Assembly: GCA_007280145.1 (NCBI GenBank)
Contig: QYPU01000049.1
Location: 1-15,317, forward strand
Direction: 5' to 3'
DNA from: Dehalococcoidia bacterium
GTDB lineage: Bacteria > Chloroflexota > Dehalococcoidia > GIF9 > UBA5629
DNA: 15,317 bases
In this document: in pieces, positions 7,079 through 14,634 of the stretch
Position numbering within the stretch: position 1 is the first letter of the stretch
Layout: every line of letters starts with the position of its first letter
Translations under genes and position numbers: made by a program
The notes under the pieces: model-generated
What the model was told of the DNA's origin: nothing
The model's database searches: none
What the model saw: the letters and a program-made list of their open reading frames with translations, nothing else

Positions 7079-7090
7079 GGGGTAGGAGAA

Positions 7091-8458
7091 TTGACAGAGG
7101 ATTATTTTTCGTTTACTAATCGTATTTTTAATCCATCAGAAAACTTCGACAAGCCTGAGGCTTTAAAGGGAATCAGGGTTCTCGACCTTACGCGCATAAT
7201 ATATGGACCTGTGGTTGCAAGATGGCTGGCACTATTCGGTGCAGAGGTAATTAAGGTTGAGGAACCTAGAGAGGGCGATGATTGGAGAACTGGAACATAC
7301 TGGGCCAAATATTGGAAGGATTCATGCCCGTATTTTCAGTCGCTCAACCCAAACAAATACTTTGTAGGTATTGATTTAAAGACAAAAAAGGGGAAGGATT
7401 TAGTTTTCCAACTGGCTAAGATATCCGACGTGGTGGTTGAAAATTATAGAGCAGGGTTATCCGAAGCATGGGGGATCGGATATACCGCGGTTAGTCAGAT
7501 TAACCCCAGAATAATTTATATCAGTTGCTCTGGGTATGGACAGTGGGGGCCGTTGAGGTTTTTCCCCAGTTGGGACCTCATAGCCCAATCGATGTCAGGT
7601 GTAGCGAGATTAACAGGCTTTCCAGGCAGGGATGGGTATAAACTTCAGGATTACTATGGGGATTTTCTCCCTGGGTTGCTAGGTGTAGTAGGTGTTTTGT
7701 CAGCACTTAACTACCGGGAAAAAACTGGGGAAGGGCAATACATCGACATGGCACAAGCAGAGGCATTAATGAGGGTAATGCCCAACTGGACATATATGAG
7801 CTTATTGGGGCAAGATCTGGGGCTTACAGGGAGTATAGATCCATCAATGGCACCCTCTGGTATATTTAAAACTAGTGATGAGAAATTCGTTGCGCTTGCA
7901 ATAGCGACTGATGAACAGTTCGTGGCATTGGCTGAGGCCATGGGAAAGATAGACTTAGCTACAGATGAGAGGTTTAAAGAAACCTTCGAGAGAACAAAAG
8001 CGGAGAACGCTCAAGACATACATAAGCTTGTGGAAGAGTGGGTTAGAACCAAAGGGGAGGAGGAAATCATCGACCTGGCTAAGAGATATGCCTTTCCCGC
8101 TGGACGGGTAATGGATGACTGGCAGATAACTAATGATGATTGGAGGAGAGAAAGAGGAAGTATTGTAGAGATACAAGACGAAATGTATGAGGAAGGAACA
8201 TGGGCATTACCCGCGGCAATGCTTCATAAAACTCCCGGGAGAATAAAGTCGCTTGCAAGACCACTGGGATACCATAATCGCTATGTTCTCAAGAAGCTTT
8301 TAGGTTTATCATCCAAGGAGATAGAAAAGCTTGAAAAGGAAGAGGTTATTGGCTATTGGGATAACAGAGTTGGTCAAAGACCTCCACCATTCTACAATAT
8401 AGAAAAGGATCCTATGTTTAACTATGAAGGCGAGGGAGAAAATAATGGCGACACGTGA
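7091..8458 (+). CDS. Family III CoA-transferase (CaiB/BaiF), subunit with catalytic Asp
   Basis: The enzyme is expected to move CoA between acyl-CoA and a free carboxylic acid through an aspartyl-CoA intermediate. The family opening L-K-G-I-R-V-L-D-L-T-R-I-I-Y-G-P is followed by F-G-A-E-V-I-K-V-E-E-P. The nucleophile is Asp191 in Y-Y-G-D-F-L-P-G-L-L-G, exactly 22 residues before G-E-G-Q, the same spacing as in formyl-CoA transferase. At 455 residues it is longer than most family members (about 400), with extra sequence near the C-terminus. The start is a TTG at 7091 with GGGG/AGGAG just upstream; no ATG occurs early in the frame, so this start is less certain. The gene follows livF by 12 bases and overlaps the next transferase by 14. 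The substrate is unknown. Confidence 0.92.
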   Translation: MTEDYFSFTNRIFNPSENFDKPEALKGIRVLDLTRIIYGPVVARWLALFGAEVIKVEEPREGDDWRTGTYWAKYWKDSCPYFQSLNPNKYFVGIDLKTKKGKDLVFQLAKISDVVVENYRAGLSEAWGIGYTAVSQINPRIIYISCSGYGQWGPLRFFPSWDLIAQSMSGVARLTGFPGRDGYKLQDYYGDFLPGLLGVVGVLSALNYREKTGEGQYIDMAQAEALMRVMPNWTYMSLLGQDLGLTGSIDPSMAPSGIFKTSDEKFVALAIATDEQFVALAEAMGKIDLATDERFKETFERTKAENAQDIHKLVEEWVRTKGEEEIIDLAKRYAFPAGRVMDDWQITNDDWRRERGSIVEIQDEMYEEGTWALPAAMLHKTPGRIKSLARPLGYHNRYVLKKLLGLSSKEIEKLEKEEVIGYWDNRVGQRPPPFYNIEKDPMFNYEGEGENNGDT

Positions 8459-9791
8459 AACACCCCAGGTTTATTCACGGCATCTTACAGGGAAAAAGAC
8501 GACAGAGCATCTGTTAAAGTTCAATGAGCTTTTGGTTAATATGATGGGGGATGTCAAAAATAAACCTGAAGCCTTGCGTGATATCACGGTTGTTGAACTC
8601 AGCCATGCTAGCTTCGCAGGAATTATAACTGCAACGTTGCTAGCTGAGTTTGGGGCAGAAGTCATAAAGGTTGAGCCTCCTGAAGGAGACCCAGCAAGAA
8701 AAATAACACCGTACGGAACAAATGTGAATGGCGTTGGGCTTCCTTTTCTAATGGAAAGTAGAAACAAGCGCTATATAACTTTAGATTTAGGTTGTGAGAA
8801 GGGGCGTAAAAATCTCAAAAAACTAGTCGGGGCGGTTGATGTTGTAATCGACACCTTTAAACCAGGATTATTGGATTCACTGGGGATAGGGTATAGGCAG
8901 TTGAGCCAGTTGAACCCTGGTCTGGTATACGTTGCAGTTTCGCCATATGGCCACTACACATCTAAGGCAGAGGAGCTTTCTAATATACCGGACACAGACT
9001 TGACTGCCCAAGCTGAATCGGGATATACGTTACTTTTCGGGGATCCTAGAGAACCTGAACCTTATAATTATCCTCTCAGAGCCGGGGTTTGGGCTGCATG
9101 GTATATGAGTGCTGCCTTAGCTGTCGCAGGTACGCTTACCGCTTTGTTTCACAAACAGAGATGCGGCGAGGGACAAATGGTTGACGTTGCAACTAATGAT
9201 GCTATTACAGCCTGGCAAGCCTTTTCAGTCGTTTGGGGTTTCACTAATGAAGCGCCTCGCGCAAGGATAGGAGGGTTTGATTGGTGCTTATATCCATACG
9301 CATTCTTTAAGTGTAAAGATGGTTATGTGACTGTGGCAGCTGGCACTGATTCGGACTTCAGGGGGCTACTCAAGATTCTTGGCAGATGGGACCTAGAGGA
9401 TGATTGGAGATACTTGTTTGACAGGATAGTAGATAATGTTGACAAGGCAGAGGAATTGAGGGTTGAGCTTGAAAAAATAACGATTAAATACTCGCGTGAC
9501 GAACTTATGCGTAAAGCTCTTGATTTTAGTGCTAAGTCTGCACATGACAAGCTGCGTAGTGGTGGTTACCCAATAATTGTTCCAACCAAGGAGCCCAGAG
9601 AAGTCTTGGAAGAAAAGCACTGGAAAGTTCGTAAAACCCTTGTTGAGATAGATCATCCAATATATGGGAAATTTATCATCCCTGCATCTGTACCAAAAAT
9701 GTCTCAGACTCCTCCGAGACTAAAGTGGATAAAATGTGCTATTGGTGAAGACAATGAGCAAGTTTATGAAAAGTATGCTCTAAGTAAGTAG
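8445..9791 (+). CDS. Family III CoA-transferase paralogue lacking the catalytic Asp
   Basis: The 448-residue protein has the CaiB/BaiF core: L-R-D-I-T-V-V-E-L-S-H-A-S-F-A-G, F-G-A-E-V-I-K-V-E-P-P-E-G-D-P, L-G-I-G-Y-R-Q-L, Q-A-E-S-G and G-E-G-Q-M-V-D-V. An ungapped count back from G-E-G-Q puts Trp219 where the first transferase and formyl-CoA transferase have the nucleophilic Asp. The stretch R-A-G-V-W-A-A-W-Y-M-S has no acidic residue. It is therefore probably the non-nucleophilic partner of a heteromer with the preceding protein, as in two-subunit family III enzymes such as BbsEF (inference). ATG 8445 is preferred over ATG 8424, because GAGGGAG (8432-8438) lies 6 bases before it. It overlaps the upstream stop, and the SDR gene follows after 88 bases. 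Confidence 0.9.
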   Translation: MATRETPQVYSRHLTGKKTTEHLLKFNELLVNMMGDVKNKPEALRDITVVELSHASFAGIITATLLAEFGAEVIKVEPPEGDPARKITPYGTNVNGVGLPFLMESRNKRYITLDLGCEKGRKNLKKLVGAVDVVIDTFKPGLLDSLGIGYRQLSQLNPGLVYVAVSPYGHYTSKAEELSNIPDTDLTAQAESGYTLLFGDPREPEPYNYPLRAGVWAAWYMSAALAVAGTLTALFHKQRCGEGQMVDVATNDAITAWQAFSVVWGFTNEAPRARIGGFDWCLYPYAFFKCKDGYVTVAAGTDSDFRGLLKILGRWDLEDDWRYLFDRIVDNVDKAEELRVELEKITIKYSRDELMRKALDFSAKSAHDKLRSGGYPIIVPTKEPREVLEEKHWKVRKTLVEIDHPIYGKFIIPASVPKMSQTPPRLKWIKCAIGEDNEQVYEKYALSK

Positions 9792-9879
9792 AAATTAGGT
9801 ATTTGTACAATTGATGTGATGACGGAGTGCGGTGGATTGAGAGCGTAGAGAAACGTGCATAATTAAGAAGGATATAGGT

Positions 9880-10698
9880 ATGCTGAAAGAATACAATTTG
9901 GATGGAAAGGTAGCTATTGTAAGTGGGGCCGGTCGCGGCTTAGGTAGAGCCATAGCTTTGGCTCTCGCTGAGGCTGGTGCTGACATAGTAGTGGCAAGCC
10001 GGACATCGAGTGAGTTAGAGGAAACTGCTGTTGGGGTTCGGCAGGAGGGCCGTAAGTGTCTGAACATACCGGCGGATATAACTGATATAGAACAGGTAAA
10101 GAAGGTGGTAGAAAGCGCAATCTCTACGTTTGAGAGGGTAGATATATTAGTGAATAATGCAGGTATGACTTCTTACAAGACGTTAGTTCCCATGCCAGGT
10201 CTCGAGAAATTGCGCATTGCTAAAGTTCTGCCTAATCTAAATACGCCAATAAGTGATGAGGAATGGAACATGATTTGGAATACTAATGTGAAAGGCGGCC
10301 TTAATTGTACAAGGCTGGTGGTTCCTTTTATGATAGAACAAGGGAAGGGAAAGATTATTAATATCGTATCAACTGCTGCAGTAAAATACACTGCGCTACA
10401 GGGCATATACCCTGCTACTAAAGCTGCCGTGGTGGCCATTACTAGAAACCTAGCTAATGACTTGGCAAGGTTTAACATCAATGTTAATGCGATAGGGCCT
10501 GGAGGGGTTATGACTAAGATGTTAGAAAGTGTATATTCCGATGAGGATGCAGCTAATAAATACCTTCGTATGGTTCCCCTTAGACGTTTTGGCAAACCCC
10601 GAGAAGTGGGATTGCTAGCAGTCTATTTGGCTGCTGATGCCTCTGATTACATGACAGGTCAGACCTTATATCTTGATGGGGGTTTGACTGCTTCATAA
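9880..10698 (+). CDS. Short-chain dehydrogenase/reductase (classical SDR)
   Basis: This 272-residue NAD(P)-dependent oxidoreductase probably interconverts a hydroxyl and a keto group on an alcohol or hydroxyacyl intermediate. The Rossmann motif is G-A-G-R-G-L-G (residues 16-22), and N-N-A-G is at 92-95. The catalytic set is complete: Asn136, Ser164, Tyr177 and Lys181 (Y-P-A-T-K). The C-terminal Y-M-T-G-Q-T-L-Y-L-D-G-G is the FabG-type ending. An insert of about 15-20 residues after N-N-A-G (around residues 100-118) is longer than in FabG and may shape the substrate pocket. The start ATG 9880 has AAGAAGGAT upstream. The 88-base gap from the CoA-transferase holds no evident promoter, so it is probably the last gene of the first cluster. 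FabG-like biosynthetic duty is less likely given its neighbours. Confidence 0.92.
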   Translation: MLKEYNLDGKVAIVSGAGRGLGRAIALALAEAGADIVVASRTSSELEETAVGVRQEGRKCLNIPADITDIEQVKKVVESAISTFERVDILVNNAGMTSYKTLVPMPGLEKLRIAKVLPNLNTPISDEEWNMIWNTNVKGGLNCTRLVVPFMIEQGKGKIINIVSTAAVKYTALQGIYPATKAAVVAITRNLANDLARFNINVNAIGPGGVMTKMLESVYSDEDAANKYLRMVPLRRFGKPREVGLLAVYLAADASDYMTGQTLYLDGGLTAS

Positions 10699-10841
10699 AG
10701 AAGGGCAACAAAACCACTGAGGTAGCTACCGCTTGGAGGTTTTTGGCCATTATCTATCGTGTCCTCAGCCAGCAGGGGCTGTATGATAGGAAGGTCAACA
10801 AACGAAGGGATTTAGCCCCGGTCGCTCTCACTGTCTCCTAG
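10698..10841 (+). pseudogene. Possible C-terminal remnant of an IS110-type transposase
   Basis: The frame that overlaps the SDR stop reads K-K-G-N-K-T-T-E-V-A-T-A-W-R-F-L-A-I-I-Y-R-V-L, then a short basic tail to a TAG at 10839. The pattern of basic residues, a small-residue helix and I-I-Y-x-x-L resembles the ending of IS110-family transposases (R-G-K-K-x-A-x-V-A-V-A-x-x-L-L-x-I-I-Y-H-x-L). It has no start codon or ribosome site and no upstream domain, so if the match is real it is a relic. The same stretch holds a 10-base palindrome, GGTAGCTACC (10721-10730), inside AAAACC/GGTTTT arms (10710-10715, 10738-10743), which could instead be a weak terminator after the SDR gene. Confidence 0.3.
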
Positions 10842-11023
10842 GTGATGCCTAGCGGTATCGAACTCTTTAGAAAGGTTAGAGGGACCAGGGAGCGAAGGTT
10901 ATTATATGGAGGCTGCCTTTATGGATAGGAGGATGATCTAAACAAAAATAAATTGGGAGGAGAAAAAGGTCAATTAAAAACTTGAACTATACTTTCATAG
11001 GAGGAGGTAACTAGAACGCTATT
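10842..11023. other. Rest of the 325-base gap before the flavoprotein genes
   Basis: No gene or RNA is recognised here. AGGAGGAGG at 10999-11007 is a strong Shine-Dalgarno-like run, but it lies 16 bases from the next ATG, unusually far. A TATACT at 10988-10993 could be a -10 box, but no matching -35 is seen at the right distance. The flavoprotein genes may be read through from upstream or have their own weak promoter. Confidence 0.4.
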
Positions 11024-12598
11024 ATGGAAGAATATGATGTGGTCATAATTGGTGGAGGACATAATGGATTGATTGTTGCTGCATACTTAGCAAAGGCAGG
11101 CTTAGGTGTTTGTGTAGTAGAGATGCAAGATATGGTTGGAGGTTGCGTCATAACTAGAGAAGTAACCTTACCAGGCTTTAAGCATGACATTGCAGGAGCA
11201 ATCCATATGATGATTCAGGCGAATCCCCTCATTCACAAAGATGAGCTAGGACTAAAGTCTAAATATGGGCTGCGATATGTTTTCCCGGACCCACCATGTG
11301 CTATTGTCTTTAGTGATGATGCCCCATTAGTTATATATAGAGACATTGGACAGACCTATGACTCTATACGGCAATTTTCTGTAAAAGATGCGGATGCCTA
11401 TTTGAAGTTTTGTGAATATTCTAAGCAAACGTTGGCACCTGTGGGAATAGGCATGTTCTCTACGCCACCAGGCTTTGGGGCTATGATGTCATTCTTGGAT
11501 GCAAGCGAGGGAGGAAGACAATACATGAAGGTGCTCCTCTCAAGTGTTCAAGATATTGCAGAGGAATGGTTTGAAAGTAAACAGATGAGAGCTGCATTTG
11601 GCAGATGGGCTTCAGAGGAAATGATTGGACCTCGTGAAAAAGGCACTGGGCTCTATGTAGGTAGTTGGCCTCTATTTCATACTTGGGGGTTTGGTTTGCC
11701 AATTGGAGGCTCAGGAGCATTGAGTGAAGCACTCGCAGTTTGTATAAGGGATAATGGAGGAACAATTAAGCTCTCTTCTACGGTAAAACGAGTTAAAGTT
11801 GAAGCCGGGGCAGCAACGGGAGTTATCTTAGATAGTGGTGAGGAAATTAAGGCAAAGAAAGCAGTAGTTTCAAATGTCAACGTCAAACAGCTTTTTCTCA
11901 CTATGGTGGAAGCAGATGAATTGCCCCCTGGCTTTCAATCGGAGGTTGGGCAGCTTAAGCATAGTACATTTGCACCGCTAGTCCAGGCAATTGCCCTTAA
12001 TGAAGCGCCAAAATTTAAAGCTGGAGGTGATGTTAATAAAGCAGGTTTTGTTGAGATCAGCCCATATTGCCCAGAACTACTCAGAATTTATGACGACTAT
12101 GCATACGGGGTTCCTAATGCTGGCATGCCAATTATGGGTATGTCTACTTTGTATGACCCAAGTCGTGCTCCTGAGGGGAAGCATACTCTATATCTCTACC
12201 ACTATGAGCCATACAGTTTGCGAGAAGGGGGAGCAGAAGCCTGGGATAAGATGAAGCAAGAGATAGCAGATGAGGTTTTAGAAACAGCGCGCAAGCATAC
12301 TACCAATTTGGGAGAAAGTAATATTCTCGGGAGGTGGATAGCAAGCCCGCTTGATTATGAACGAATGAACCCTGCGCTTATAAGTGGCGATATAGGGCAT
12401 ATAGGCTCATTTTTGACGCAATCTTTTGGGAACAGGCCTCTTCCTGGTTGGGGGCAATACAAAACACCTGTGGAGCATCTATACATGAGTGGGGTAAGCA
12501 CTCACCCTGGAGTAGGTATAAACGGAGGAGGCAGAGCAACCGCTAGACAGATTATGGAAGACTTGGGCATCGATTTCAAAAAGGTGATGGCTAAATAG
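11024..12598 (+). CDS. FAD-dependent oxidoreductase, CrtI/PYROXD2-like (COG1233 type)
   Basis: The 524-residue protein begins with a dinucleotide-binding fold: V-V-I-I-G-G-G-H-N-G-L-I-V-A-A-Y-L-A at residues 6-23, acidic Glu33 for the FAD ribose, then V-G-G. The G-G-G-H-N-G-L form is typical of PYROXD2-like and phytoene-desaturase-like proteins. The C-terminal FAD-contact segment L-Y-M-S-G-V-S-T-H-P-G-V-G-I-N-G-G-G-R (about residues 485-505) confirms the family. Members desaturate, saturate or isomerise hydrophobic carbon chains. With no phytoene synthase or other carotenoid gene nearby, a carotenoid role is not supported. A redox step on the imported acid or its CoA ester is inference. The ATG sits where family proteins start, although the best ribosome site lies 16 bases upstream. 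A small gene follows after 28 bases. Confidence 0.9.
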   Translation: MEEYDVVIIGGGHNGLIVAAYLAKAGLGVCVVEMQDMVGGCVITREVTLPGFKHDIAGAIHMMIQANPLIHKDELGLKSKYGLRYVFPDPPCAIVFSDDAPLVIYRDIGQTYDSIRQFSVKDADAYLKFCEYSKQTLAPVGIGMFSTPPGFGAMMSFLDASEGGRQYMKVLLSSVQDIAEEWFESKQMRAAFGRWASEEMIGPREKGTGLYVGSWPLFHTWGFGLPIGGSGALSEALAVCIRDNGGTIKLSSTVKRVKVEAGAATGVILDSGEEIKAKKAVVSNVNVKQLFLTMVEADELPPGFQSEVGQLKHSTFAPLVQAIALNEAPKFKAGGDVNKAGFVEISPYCPELLRIYDDYAYGVPNAGMPIMGMSTLYDPSRAPEGKHTLYLYHYEPYSLREGGAEAWDKMKQEIADEVLETARKHTTNLGESNILGRWIASPLDYERMNPALISGDIGHIGSFLTQSFGNRPLPGWGQYKTPVEHLYMSGVSTHPGVGINGGGRATARQIMEDLGIDFKKVMAK

Positions 12599-12626
12599 GA
12601 TTCGGGTGGAAAGGAGCCTTAGAAGC

Positions 12627-12875
12627 GTGAAAGTGCGAAGTGAAACGGGGGACACAGTTGCTGAGTTTAGTTCTATTAGTCGTGTGAGTGACAAGATAGT
12701 TGTAGACGCAAAGTTATTGGGTTCGATGCGCATGGATTTGGTACTCACGTTTGAAGATATTCTCGATGCCATGAAGCTGTTTTTCTCATGGGGAGTAATT
12801 TCTTATGTCTTACTTGTGCCCTGCTTTGTTGTGAGACGATTATTTCGCAAAATACAATTTAAAGGAAAGGAGTAG
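12627..12875 (+). CDS. Small protein with one C-terminal membrane segment, between two flavoproteins
   Basis: I do not recognise a named family. From GTG 12627 the protein has 82 residues; AAAGGAG (12610-12616) lies 10 bases before it, which favours this start over GTG 12606. Residues 1-45 look like a small beta-rich domain (V-R-S-E-T-G-D-T-V-A-E-F, then D-K-I-V-V-D-A-K-L-L-G-S-M-R-M-D-L-V-L). A short helix, F-E-D-I-L-D-A-M-K, follows. A hydrophobic stretch at about residues 52-71 (F-S-W-G-V-I-S-Y-V-L-L-V-P-C-F-V-V) is followed by R-R-L-F-R-K, the charge pattern of an anchor with a cytoplasmic C-terminus. The gene sits 28 bases after one flavoprotein and 2 bases before the next, so co-translation is likely. 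A role in tethering the flavoproteins to the membrane is inference. Confidence 0.7.
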   Translation: MKVRSETGDTVAEFSSISRVSDKIVVDAKLLGSMRMDLVLTFEDILDAMKLFFSWGVISYVLLVPCFVVRRLFRKIQFKGKE

Positions 12876-12877
12876 AG

Positions 12878-14422
12878 ATGCGCGAGGAAATTTCCAGTAA
12901 TTATGATGTAGTAATTGTGGGGTGTGGGATTGCAGGTTCAATTGTTGGGGCGATACTAAGTTCCCTGGAGCACAGGAAGGTTCTTATATTGGAGCATTCG
13001 CCGGTGATTGGGGGGCGTGCTATTTCATTTAGAGGTGATGAGATTCGGGATGCTGGAGACTTTAAGAGGATTTTGGGTTTGTCTGCGAATGCGTGGGTTA
13101 GTGAGAGAAGTGAACCAGAGCTCTCTGAGATGATAAAGAGACGGCTTTTAGACGGCTATGTTCTTGAAGCTGGTGGGCGTGGTGCATGGTATACTAATAG
13201 AGGCAGAGTCAGCCATGCCCTAGCCGCATTTAACAAGCCTTCGATTTTCTACCCTAATGTAGGCTTTGTTTGGTACGATCACCAATGGAAACCACACAAG
13301 GTGGTTAGGGGAGTTAGATATGGGTGGATGACCGAAGAAGATTATACCGAGATGGTCAAGGTTCATAAGCGTAAGCTTCAGGTACGCACGATAGCAGAAG
13401 CAGAGAAACTTGACCGGGTGACCTTGAAGGATTGGCTTCAACAGATAACGAGTAATGAGAAGGCATTAGAATTTCACTATGCCATGGGCACATTCCAGTC
13501 GATAATAGATGATCCGGCTCTCAACAGTGCTGGAGAGAACCTAAAATGCTTTTTGCAGGTTCAGGAGACAGGTGTCCATATAACTCACGGTTCTTGGGGT
13601 TTTGCTGGGGATCCGGGGCATCGATTTATCCCGGAGGGTTTTGCTGCTGTTGTTAGAGATAATGGGGGGCAAATTGTCACTAACGCGAAAGTGAAAGAGA
13701 TATCTGTCCAAGGAGGTGAGGTCACAGGGCTTATTGCGGAGATTGGAGGTGAGGCAGTAGAAATAAAGGCTCCCGTGGTAGTTAGCACTGTTCCACCAAA
13801 AGCCATGCTCAAGCTGCTCCCTCAGGGAGTACTTCCAGATGATTTTGTAAGGCTATGTGAGAGAGTGATCAATACCTCGATGATCGGTGGACAATTTGGG
13901 TTAACGAAACCGCTTAGCGATTTTTGTGAGGTAGAAGCAGATGCCAGGGCTTTCTATCATACTGCGATGCTGATACCAGAGAGCAGTGGGCTTTTTAGGG
14001 GCAATGTTCCTCTCGATGCAGGCACTGTTTCCCAAAATGCCCCCACGGTAGCCCCAGCAGGGAAGTATCTCGCTCTTATGTCCAGTAGTGTTCTAAGTGA
14101 CGAAGCACGTGACCAGAAGAAGGTTAATATAGTAATAGACAAAACACTGGAGTTTATGGATACAGCCTTTCCCGGATGGTGGGGTGCGTTGGAGTGGATG
14201 CTATTCACTGTGGGAGAATCTGCTATGTGTTGGAGACATCCCGAAGATGAGAACCTAGATATAAAGTGTCCTTCTGTTGATGGGCTATATTTTGCTGGAG
14301 ATGCTTTTGGGGAGCGAATCAATGCGGGAGGGGTAGAGTCTGCTACACACTCAGGGTTTATTTGTGCAAGTGCTATCGCAGGCAAGGACTACTTGGAGAT
14401 GTTACCACCAATCTTTCGGTGA
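12878..14422 (+). CDS. Second FAD-dependent oxidoreductase, CrtI-like (NAD(P)-binding Rossmann)
   Basis: The 514-residue flavoprotein starts with V-V-I-V-G-C-G-I-A-G-S (GxGxxG at residues 15-20), Glu39 for FAD ribose, and G-G-R (45-47). It ends with G-L-Y-F-A-G-D-A-F-G-E-R-I-N-A-G-G-V-E-S-A (about residues 468-488), the FAD-contact signature of the amine-oxidase/phytoene-desaturase superfamily. It is clearly diverged from the flavoprotein at 11024: its middle part is rich in aromatic residues (G-R-G-A-W-Y-T-N-R-G and F-V-W-Y-D-H-Q-W) and contains I-I-D-D-P-A-L-N-S-A-G. The two therefore probably act on different intermediates or form a heteromer, rather than being a recent duplication. AAAGGAG (12866-12872), inside the end of the small gene, lies 5 bases before ATG 12878. 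It is the last gene of the cluster. The substrate is unknown. Confidence 0.88.
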   Translation: MREEISSNYDVVIVGCGIAGSIVGAILSSLEHRKVLILEHSPVIGGRAISFRGDEIRDAGDFKRILGLSANAWVSERSEPELSEMIKRRLLDGYVLEAGGRGAWYTNRGRVSHALAAFNKPSIFYPNVGFVWYDHQWKPHKVVRGVRYGWMTEEDYTEMVKVHKRKLQVRTIAEAEKLDRVTLKDWLQQITSNEKALEFHYAMGTFQSIIDDPALNSAGENLKCFLQVQETGVHITHGSWGFAGDPGHRFIPEGFAAVVRDNGGQIVTNAKVKEISVQGGEVTGLIAEIGGEAVEIKAPVVVSTVPPKAMLKLLPQGVLPDDFVRLCERVINTSMIGGQFGLTKPLSDFCEVEADARAFYHTAMLIPESSGLFRGNVPLDAGTVSQNAPTVAPAGKYLALMSSSVLSDEARDQKKVNIVIDKTLEFMDTAFPGWWGALEWMLFTVGESAMCWRHPEDENLDIKCPSVDGLYFAGDAFGERINAGGVESATHSGFICASAIAGKDYLEMLPPIFR

Positions 14423-14471
14423 TAACGACTATCAATGTGAAGAAATCATTTTAGTGCTAAGTAAAAGCGAT

Positions 14472-14501
14472 TTGACAGGGTGGCTTATAATTAAGTAAGA
14501 T
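14472..14501 (+). promoter_or_regulatory. Possible promoter for the acyltransferase gene
   Basis: TTGACA (14472-14477) and TAAGAT (14496-14501), 18 bases apart, form a plausible sigma-70-type promoter in the 212-base gap after the flavoprotein cluster. A perfect TATAAT at 14486-14491 is only 8 bases from TTGACA. A T-run (14502-14508) follows without a clear stem. It would make the acyltransferase a separate transcript with a leader of about 125 bases, in which I see no other element. Confidence 0.4.
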
Positions 14502-14634
14502 ATTTTTTTGAAAATTGGCAATGGTGTGATTGGTTCTCAGTCGATTTCTGCTAAGTTCCTCTCAAATAGTCTCATGGCACAAGCAGGGCTAGTCTTGGTC
14601 AGGTGTTGACTTAATTGACTGTAACGGAGGAATT

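Noticed and set aside
8424..8444. ATG 8424 as the start of the second CoA-transferase.
   Set aside because: ATG 8445 has a well-placed GAGGGAG site. The extra seven residues lie deep in the upstream gene and add no family sequence.
11024..14422. Carotenoid biosynthesis cluster based on the two CrtI-like proteins.
   Set aside because: No phytoene synthase, prenyltransferase or cyclase gene is present. The neighbours are transport and CoA-transfer genes, and the first protein is closer in motif to the PYROXD2-like group.
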